From a virus: 26,946 bases of DNA. The stretch spans positions 1-26,946 of the IMG/VR virus record IMGVR_UViG_3300047997_000001; one strand, given 5' to 3'. The notes under the pieces were generated by a model. That model was not told where the DNA came from, ran no database searches, and worked only from the letters and a program-made list of their open reading frames with translations. A program made the position numbers and the translations under genes. Of the stretch, positions 16,036-20,821 are shown piece by piece; the first letter of the stretch is position 1, and the number at the start of each line of letters is the position of its first letter.

Positions 16036-16042
16036 ATAAATA
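16036..16042 (+). promoter_or_regulatory. late-promoter-like motif ATAAATA with strong ribosome site
   Basis: ATAAATA is followed by GGAGG at 16045-16049 and an ATG at 16057. It lies just downstream of the preceding ORF. It could drive late transcription of the GIY-YIG gene or of the alternative frame starting at 16057. Confidence 0.45.
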
Positions 16043-16064
16043 ATGGAGGTTATATCATGAGTAT

Positions 16065-16544
16065 GTGGCAGAAAATAAAGAGTATCCGAATCCCTGGATG
16101 TATTGTGGGAGCGTCTTTGACGGGTCTCTTATTGGGGACAACTATGGTTTTGTTTACAAGATTGCCTGTAGCACCACCAACCGTTCCTACATCGGTAGAA
16201 AATACTTCTGGCAAAAACGAAAGCCTAGAGATACTGGTCAAACTAAGAAGCGGCGAAGAGTTACAAGTGAAAGTAACTGGAGAAACTACTATGGAAGTTG
16301 TCCAGAACTTAGTGATGATATTAAAAAATATGGACGGGAGTCTTTTGCTAGAGAAATCCTCTCCTTACACACCACACCAGGACGAGTCAACTACGAAGAG
16401 ACCCGCCAACTCTTCTTACACGGTGTTCTGACGGAAAGCTTGACAGATGGCACCCCTGCCTACTATAATAGCAACATCCTCGGACGTTACTACAGGAAAG
16501 ACTATTTTGATTTTGGAAACAATTCTGGCATTGACGCCTGCTGA
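16065..16544 (+). CDS. GIY-YIG-type phage endonuclease
   Basis: This 159-residue protein has a GIY-YIG-like core: YGFVYKI (27-33) and YIGRKYFW (42-49) as the two motif strands. A basic stretch follows, then NWRNYYGS (71-78), a helix FAREIL (94-99), and NYEETRQLF (109-117) with the likely catalytic Glu (about 111). C-terminal YYNSNILGRYYR fits the same phage group. Such free-standing enzymes are related to homing endonucleases and often sit near ribonucleotide reductase genes. The start is uncertain: GTG 16065 is 15 nt from the nearest GGAGG, while two ATGs (16057, 16063) in another frame are better placed. The gene contains a sigma70-type promoter near its 3' end. Confidence 0.75.
   Translation: MAENKEYPNPWMYCGSVFDGSLIGDNYGFVYKIACSTTNRSYIGRKYFWQKRKPRDTGQTKKRRRVTSESNWRNYYGSCPELSDDIKKYGRESFAREILSLHTTPGRVNYEETRQLFLHGVLTESLTDGTPAYYNSNILGRYYRKDYFDFGNNSGIDAC
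16440..16469 (+). promoter_or_regulatory. consensus sigma70 promoter (TTGACA-18-TATAAT)
   Basis: Both hexamers are perfect: TTGACA 16440-16445 and TATAAT 16464-16469 with an 18-nt spacer. It lies inside the GIY-YIG gene. A transcript from about 16476 would cover the hydrolase, the three tRNAs and the two small proteins after them. It implies recognition by the host housekeeping sigma factor. Confidence 0.65.
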
Positions 16545-16896
16545 CTATGACCACCTTGCGAGAGCAGTACAAGTTGAAGCAGCAACTGGAACTAAAGATG
16601 AATACTGCGTTGCGGTTTCCATCCTTAACAGGGTTAACTCCCCTGTATTCCCTAACAATGTTGCCGATGTAGTTTATGCTCCTGGTCAATACGAAGGTTT
16701 CTTATACCGTCGTCCAGCAGCAAAGTCAAGTGTTGTTGCTAGGTTAAAAAACACAGACAATCTTCTGGAAGCGTATTCAATTATTGGAGACAGGACCAGT
16801 TTTAAAGGACAGCGTATGTTGCCTTATCGTGTAGTTGCAGAAGATCCAATGTGTGATCGTAGAGGAAACTTTTACCATTATCATTGGCAAAGTTAA
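16507..16896 (+). CDS. SleB/CwlJ-like cell wall hydrolase
   Basis: This is a Hydrolase_2 (SleB/CwlJ) domain protein that cleaves peptidoglycan, probably as a lysin or tail-associated lytic enzyme. LARAVQVEAATGTKDEY carries the catalytic Glu (residue 24 here), followed by AVSILNRVNSP and VVYAPGQYEGF, hallmarks of the family. The frame is open from an ATG at 16447, but that start would overlap the endonuclease gene by 98 nt and lie upstream of the predicted transcript start. A TTG at 16507, 9 nt after AGGA, gives 129 residues beginning MILETILALTPADYDH. No signal peptide is seen. The start is the uncertain part; the domain is clear. Confidence 0.78.
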   Translation: MILETILALTPADYDHLARAVQVEAATGTKDEYCVAVSILNRVNSPVFPNNVADVVYAPGQYEGFLYRRPAAKSSVVARLKNTDNLLEAYSIIGDRTSFKGQRMLPYRVVAEDPMCDRRGNFYHYHWQS

Positions 16897-16904
16897 AAAA
16901 ATAT

Positions 16905-16981
<77 letters not shown>

Positions 16982-17063
16982 GTCGGTATGGCGGAATTGG
17001 TAGACGCGCCAGGTTTAGGTTCTGGTGTCTTATGACGTGGAGGTTCAAGTCCTCTTACCGACA
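16982..17063 (+). tRNA. tRNA-Leu (TAG)
   Basis: This is a class II tRNA with acceptor GTCGGTA/TACCGAC, anticodon loop TTTAGGT (anticodon TAG, reads CUA), and the long variable arm expected of leucine tRNAs. It starts on the base after the tRNA-Arg CCA. No CCA is encoded; discriminator A. Confidence 0.94.
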
Positions 17064-17066
17064 CTC

Positions 17067-17138
17067 GCTCGAATAGCTCAGAGGTAGAGCACCTCCTTTA
17101 CACGGAGATTGTCGGGGGTTCGATCCCCTCTTCGAGCA
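17067..17138 (+). tRNA. tRNA-Val (TAC)
   Basis: The acceptor is GCTCGAA/TTCGAGC, the D arm GCTC/GAGC, the anticodon loop TTTACAC (anticodon TAC, reads GUA), and the T loop TTCGATC. The anticodon stem has one C-A mismatch at its outer pair. No encoded CCA; three bases separate it from tRNA-Leu. Confidence 0.92.
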
Positions 17139-17166
17139 TTACTCATATGAGGTTAAATGCTTACTA

Positions 17167-17415
17167 ATGTTATCTGCAAGATGTAAATTATGCAACAAAG
17201 AACTGACAAGCAATAGCAAGGTTCAGTTCTGTGGGTGTCCGAATCAGATGAAGGTTGTGGACGATACCGTGGGAGCAATTGACTTGGGTCAAGTAGTTCT
17301 AACGAAACATGACAAAAAGATCAAATATCATGGTATCCTGACACCTGATGACCTAAAATACCAAGAGGAACGACGCCAACGCAAGGTCCGCCGCATCACT
17401 TTTGAGGAACGCTAA
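17167..17415 (+). CDS. small zinc-ribbon-like protein (82 aa)
   Basis: This 82-residue protein has Cys6-x2-Cys9 and Cys22-x-Cys24 (CKLCNKEL and FCGCPN), a likely zinc-binding site. A beta-rich middle (DTVGAIDLGQVVL) and a strongly basic, helical C-terminus (YQEERRQRKVRRITFEER) follow, which could bind nucleic acid. I recognise no named family. It follows the tRNA cluster and joins the next gene by a TAATG overlap, so the two are probably co-translated from the promoter at 16440. Confidence 0.65.
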   Translation: MLSARCKLCNKELTSNSKVQFCGCPNQMKVVDDTVGAIDLGQVVLTKHDKKIKYHGILTPDDLKYQEERRQRKVRRITFEER

Positions 17416-17621
17416 TGATTAATCTAGACGCTCGTTATCACGAATACTTACATAGTAACAAATGCTTTACTATCGATGGAGCATGTGAAAAAGTAATCGC
17501 CTACGGGTGGACAGATGATGGAGTGACCATTAATGGGTATTATGTCTTGACAAAGAACTATAAACTCCAGTATAATATGAAAGAACAATGTATCTCGATG
17601 CAGCAACGCATCGGAGTGTAA
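17415..17621 (+). CDS. small hypothetical protein (68 aa)
   Basis: This 68-residue protein (MINLDARYHEYLHSN...MQQRIGV) is rich in Tyr and contains a beta-type stretch VIAYGWTDDGVTINGYYVLT. I recognise no family. It starts at a TAATG overlap. Its 3' third contains the consensus promoter for talC, so its codons there are constrained by two roles. Confidence 0.6.
   Translation: MINLDARYHEYLHSNKCFTIDGACEKVIAYGWTDDGVTINGYYVLTKNYKLQYNMKEQCISMQQRIGV
17547..17576 (+). promoter_or_regulatory. consensus sigma70 promoter (TTGACA-18-TATAAT) for talC
   Basis: TTGACA 17547-17552 and TATAAT 17571-17576 are perfect hexamers with an 18-nt spacer, the same spacing as the promoter at 16440. The predicted transcript start is near 17583, about 50 nt before talC. 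It suggests early expression by unmodified host RNA polymerase. Confidence 0.68.
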
Positions 17622-17635
17622 TCAACCTACTGAAT

Positions 17636-18283
17636 ATGAAAATTTTTCTAGACACTGCTGACTACGAAGCAATTGCTGAACGCTATACGACTGGTCTAGT
17701 TGATGGTATCACTACAAATCCTACACTAGTTCGTAAGTCTGGTGTGGACTATGTGGAGTTCATTAAAACTCTAGCAAATAACTTTGCCTTTGAAAGCATT
17801 TCTGCTGAAGTAGAAGGTGAGTCTTGCTTTGAGATGCTTACCAATGCTATTAAGTATCGTGATATTGGTGAGAATGTTACGATCAAACTGCCCCTCACTG
17901 TAGAGGGTTTGAAGGCATGTAAAGAACTCACTGCTCAAGGTGTAGAGACTAACGTTACGCTATGCTTCAGCGCCGCTCAGGCAGTGATGGCAGCGAAGGC
18001 AGGTGCCACATACATCTCACCTTTCGTGGGTCGTATGAATGACAACTCACTCAGTGGTGTTGAACTTGTTCGTGCTATCTCTGGTTTGTATTGTGCTCAT
18101 GGTGTTCGTACCAAGATCCTTGCTGCCAGTTTGAGAGATGTCCACCATGTCTCTCGCTGCTTGATGTATGGTGCTAGTGTAGTTACATTGCCACCTGCTG
18201 TATTCGACAAAATGTATAACCATGTGCTGACCGATTCTGGTCTGGCAATTTTTGAAAAAGATTTTAAGGAGATCAATGGTTGA
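17636..18283 (+). CDS. talC: transaldolase TalC
   Basis: This is a 215-residue TalC/fructose-6-phosphate aldolase-type transaldolase. MKIFLDTADYEAI and VDGITTNPTLV are the family N-terminus. The Schiff-base lysine is K84 in NVTIKLPLT, and GVETNVTLCFSAAQA and YISPFVGRMND follow. In cyanophages it replaces host TalB activity and steers carbon into the pentose phosphate pathway for NADPH and ribose. The ATG at 17636 is chosen because the N-terminal motif begins there; earlier in-frame starts lie in the previous gene. It is preceded by a consensus host-type promoter and overlaps the next gene by 8 nt. Confidence 0.96.
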   Translation: MKIFLDTADYEAIAERYTTGLVDGITTNPTLVRKSGVDYVEFIKTLANNFAFESISAEVEGESCFEMLTNAIKYRDIGENVTIKLPLTVEGLKACKELTAQGVETNVTLCFSAAQAVMAAKAGATYISPFVGRMNDNSLSGVELVRAISGLYCAHGVRTKILAASLRDVHHVSRCLMYGASVVTLPPAVFDKMYNHVLTDSGLAIFEKDFKEING

Positions 18284-18479
18284 AGTTCCGTTTGATGAAT
18301 TTGAAAAAGACTTCGATGCTTACATGGATCGCATTGAAGCAGGCGAAAGCTTTATAGTTCGTAAACCAGATGGAACTGCTGTTATGGCAGTCCCTGCTGA
18401 TGAATACAAAGAACTAACAGATCAGGTTACTGATACTGATTGGGAAAATATGATGACAACACATGACGATGCTAGTTAA
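18276..18479 (+). CDS. Phd/YefM-like antitoxin (orphan)
   Basis: This 67-residue protein (MVEVPFDEFEKDFDAYMDRI...) has the Phd/YefM fold pattern: an N-terminal strand and helix, then EAGESFIVRKPDGTAVMAVP, which is the characteristic hairpin, then DEYKEL. Family members bind DNA as dimers and neutralise a toxin through the C-terminal tail. Here the tail is short and acidic (TDTDWENMMTTHDDAS). No toxin gene follows; the next gene is a membrane protein. AAGGAG lies just upstream of the ATG. It may neutralise a host toxin or act as a repressor of this operon. Confidence 0.7.
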   Translation: MVEVPFDEFEKDFDAYMDRIEAGESFIVRKPDGTAVMAVPADEYKELTDQVTDTDWENMMTTHDDAS

Positions 18480-19509
18480 AACATTAGAATCTATTGCTAA
18501 GAATGAACTCTACATGGGGTACATCTTTGGCATCATGATCTTGGGTGGATTCATCCGTGATTATAGTGCTCTTGAGGATGTATATGCTTTAGCAAAGAAA
18601 TACATCAAGGACAATCGTGTCCTTGTTATTATCACCTCACTGTTGGGTGGTATACTACCTATTCCAGGACGTGTTGCTTTATCAGCACCACTCCTAGATG
18701 CCATTGCTCCAAGAGATCAAGAACGCCGTTCTGATTTTGGTGTAATTGATTACCTATCAGTCCACCATTACTACTGGTGGTCTCCACTAGAGAAGACAGT
18801 TGTTCTACCTATGGCAGTGATGGGTGTATCCTATGGAACATTCCTAGGATATACTATTGTTCCTTTGATTATCACCTTGACATACACATGGTGGTACATC
18901 TTCACTAAGGTTCCAGCTTCGTCTGTTGTCCCTAATCTAGATTATGTTCGTGAGTTCAACTGGCGTCGTGCTCTCACTGGATGGGCACCACTGATTGCTA
19001 CTGTGATTCTTCTATTGAATACAGGCAAAGGTGGGGCAATCTTCTTCTTCCCTTGGTTCCTTGGAATGGCAATCTACTATTCTATTGTGTTCAAGGATTG
19101 GAAGTGGGGCAAGTGGTTGGATGGTAAGTTTGCCATCATCGCTACACTTGTCCTTGCCCTTGGTGGTGTGGTAGGATTGGTGAAAGGACCAGTGATGGAG
19201 TATCTCAACGCAGCAACGCCTGGGATGCTTATTCCTGCCTCTCTAGTCGCAATGGTTGCTGCCTATGCTATGGGATCATCTGGCAAGTATGCTGGCATGA
19301 CCTCTGCTCTGGTAGCAATCTTTGGTCCTCAATACTTGGTGTGGTTCCTCTGTACTGAGTATTCAGGATACCTTATCTCACCCGCCCACAAGTGTCTCAT
19401 GATCGGACAACAGTATTTCGGCACACCAATTCGTAAATACTACGTTGTCCTCACCCGATTATGTGCTATACTTATTGGGTACGCAGCACTCGTCACCTTC
19501 GTCCTATGA
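18463..19509 (+). CDS. polytopic membrane protein, DUF401-like transporter
   Basis: This 348-residue protein has roughly eight to ten hydrophobic segments. Two regions match what I know of DUF401, an integral membrane family of the ion transporter superfamily. SLLGGILPIPGRVALSAPLL followed by DYLSVHHYYWWSPLEK resembles the GLLPMPGG...SAP and NYWFRHIWEYFWPL signatures. The C-terminal half has GYLISPAHKCLMIGQQYFG, matching the G.LLSP.HLCL...YF motif. The two re-entrant-type motifs, one per half, are typical of that superfamily. The substrate is unknown. It overlaps the antitoxin by 17 nt and the next gene by ATGA. A second ATG at 18469 is an alternative start. Host origin is likely. Confidence 0.75.
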   Translation: MTMLVKTLESIAKNELYMGYIFGIMILGGFIRDYSALEDVYALAKKYIKDNRVLVIITSLLGGILPIPGRVALSAPLLDAIAPRDQERRSDFGVIDYLSVHHYYWWSPLEKTVVLPMAVMGVSYGTFLGYTIVPLIITLTYTWWYIFTKVPASSVVPNLDYVREFNWRRALTGWAPLIATVILLLNTGKGGAIFFFPWFLGMAIYYSIVFKDWKWGKWLDGKFAIIATLVLALGGVVGLVKGPVMEYLNAATPGMLIPASLVAMVAAYAMGSSGKYAGMTSALVAIFGPQYLVWFLCTEYSGYLISPAHKCLMIGQQYFGTPIRKYYVVLTRLCAILIGYAALVTFVL

Positions 19510-19748
19510 AACCCACTGTCATTCTTGAGAGATTTCCTTACCGCTACGTTCAGTGCGGTCTTCTGGAGATCAACGGTAGACCTGACTACCGTATTCAAAA
19601 GTATCATGAGTGGAAGAAGAGATACTTTGACATGTATTTCCTTGACAATCAAATGCAACTAGACACCTGTCTAGAAGATGTAGAGTATACCAAATGGTTA
19701 GATCCAGATGGTGTGCCCTGCTATGTCCGTGACACTGTAACAAACTAA
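19506..19748 (+). CDS. small hypothetical protein (80 aa)
   Basis: This 80-residue protein (MKPTVILERFPYRYVQCGLL...) begins at the ATGA overlap with the transporter gene. It is rich in Tyr, Asp and Arg, with GRPDYRIQKYHEWKKRYFDM as a charged helical stretch and WLDPDGVPCYVRD near the end. I recognise no family and see no membrane segment. An earlier non-ATG start in the same frame lies inside the transporter gene and is not favoured. Confidence 0.6.
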   Translation: MKPTVILERFPYRYVQCGLLEINGRPDYRIQKYHEWKKRYFDMYFLDNQMQLDTCLEDVEYTKWLDPDGVPCYVRDTVTN

Positions 19749-19757
19749 GAGGTTATT

Positions 19758-20063
19758 ATGAGCGTAAGATCACAAGTTCAAGTTGCTGAAGAAGCACTCC
19801 GTCAAGCACTGATTAACGCTCTTGCTGAGGGAGATGAAGATTGTTTGTCCGAACTGTTTACTCAGTATCAAGCAATCAGTAATCTGAATAAAAAAGTAAA
19901 TGACTTAACTCATTTTGCTTATGATTCAAATTACAATTTCAATCTGTCGTCTGATTATCTCCCTCGTCCTGGGGGAGATTTGGATAATTTTGATAATGTT
20001 ATTGATTTTGGTGGTAACATTAGTATCAATACTAATAGTGATGATAGTATCACCTTCAGTTAG
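19758..20063 (+). CDS. small acidic hypothetical protein (101 aa)
   Basis: This 101-residue protein has a helical N-terminal half (VQVAEEALRQALINALAEG and a following helix), then a low-complexity tail rich in Asn, Asp and Ser (NFDNVIDFGGNISINTNSD). I recognise no family. It starts 9 bases after the previous stop with GAGG as ribosome site. The tail resembles flexible ends of virion proteins, but nothing decides its role. It is followed by the structured non-coding stretch. Confidence 0.6.
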   Translation: MSVRSQVQVAEEALRQALINALAEGDEDCLSELFTQYQAISNLNKKVNDLTHFAYDSNYNFNLSSDYLPRPGGDLDNFDNVIDFGGNISINTNSDDSITFS

Positions 20064-20241
20064 TCTCGGTAAGACTCTAAACTAGCCCTGGTGCGGGTGA
20101 TTACGTTGCCGCTCAGTTTCTTACTTCTGATAAAAAGTAAGTGGTGGTGCCAAAACCCCTTCCGTGTGGTTGGTTCTTGTTTACAACTGAAACAAACAAG
20201 TGGCGTGCATGTGCCTTAGGGGATTGACCTCCCCTTTTTTT
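20064..20241 (+). ncRNA. structured non-coding stretch ending in a terminator
   Basis: These 178 nt hold no convincing gene but several stems: AGTCT/AGACT close to the 5' end, CTTACTT/AAGTAAG with an 8-nt loop (20120-20141), CTTGTTT/AAACAAG with an 11-nt loop (near 20177-20201), and the terminator at 20218. It could be the 3' untranslated part of the preceding mRNA or a small RNA. Two tiny frames share one reading phase: GAGDYVAAQFLTSDKK ending at 20140, and a 28-codon frame from GTG 20141 to 20227. No known RNA family is recognised. Confidence 0.35.
20218..20241 (+). terminator. rho-independent terminator
   Basis: AGGGGA (20218-20223), loop TTGACC, and TCCCCT (20230-20235) form a 6-bp GC-rich stem followed by seven T residues, ending one base before tRNA-Gly. 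It is the strongest terminator in the window and ends the talC unit or the RNA in front of it. Confidence 0.85.
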
Positions 20242-20313
20242 GCGAATGTAGTTCAGCGGTAGAACGCTATCCTTCCAAGTTAGATGTCGTCGGTTCAAGT
20301 CCGATCATTCGCT
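20242..20313 (+). tRNA. tRNA-Gly (TCC)
   Basis: The acceptor is GCGAATG/CATTCGC, the D arm GTTC/GAAC, the anticodon loop CTTCCAA (anticodon TCC, reads GGA), the T loop TTCAAGT, and the discriminator T as expected for glycine. One T-T mismatch lies in the anticodon stem. No CCA is encoded. It abuts the terminator, so its own transcription start is unclear. Confidence 0.9.
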
Positions 20314-20328
20314 TTTTAAAATATAGAT

Positions 20329-20781
20329 ATGAAGATAGGAGATATACAAGCACATAAGTATCCAGAAGCAGCAGATATTAATCCTGTTCTCCATAAAATT
20401 ATATGTGACAACAGTGTTATCAGTGATAAGGGAGCATTGATGACACAGTGGGATTGTTTTGATGTTAAAGAATTTAATGTTCTTGCCGACTACGCAAAGA
20501 GTTTGCTTGATAAACCAACCAAGTTAGTTGACTTATGGGGTCAAGTATATAACGAGGGACATTATCAAACCTTTCATAATCATATACACAATGACTGGTC
20601 TTTTGTTTACTATGTTAATACACCACCAGGGTCATCTCCAATTGTATTCAGGGGAATGAGCAAGAGGATTAAACCTGTTGCTGGTATGATGCTATTATTT
20701 CCTGGGTATGTGGATCACTATGTTCCTCCTAATAAAGGTGTTGGACGTAGTATAGTAGCAGGCAATCTTGTATATTCATAA
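20329..20781 (+). CDS. Fe(II)/2-oxoglutarate oxygenase-like protein (150 aa)
   Basis: This resembles the small phage and bacterial family of putative 2OG-Fe(II) oxygenases. Features are LWGQVYNEGHYQTFHNHIHN (69-88), then WSFVYYVNTPPG, then MMLLFPGYVDH130YVPP and GVGR140SIVAGN. Candidate iron ligands are H87 and D89 (HND; H83 and H85 are alternatives) and H130, with R140 ten residues later in the place that binds 2-oxoglutarate. The length suits a single double-stranded beta-helix. Its position directly before the fibre block suggests it might hydroxylate a virion protein. A late-promoter motif overlaps its stop codon. Confidence 0.75.
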   Translation: MKIGDIQAHKYPEAADINPVLHKIICDNSVISDKGALMTQWDCFDVKEFNVLADYAKSLLDKPTKLVDLWGQVYNEGHYQTFHNHIHNDWSFVYYVNTPPGSSPIVFRGMSKRIKPVAGMMLLFPGYVDHYVPPNKGVGRSIVAGNLVYS

Positions 20782-20784
20782 ATA
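20778..20784 (+). promoter_or_regulatory. late-promoter-like motif ATAAATA
   Basis: ATAAATA overlaps the stop codon of the oxygenase gene and lies 37 nt before the ATG at 20822. It is the likely start of the fibre-gene transcript, which continues through 26429 without another clear motif. Confidence 0.55.
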
Positions 20785-20821
20785 CTTCTAGCTTAGAAAT
20801 AGTGTCTTCAGGACTGGAAGT

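Noticed and set aside
20084-20140. Coding remnant GAGDYVAAQFLTSDKK
   Set aside because: It is closed by stops on both sides, has no start codon or ribosome site, and overlaps predicted stems; kept only as a note under the structured RNA.
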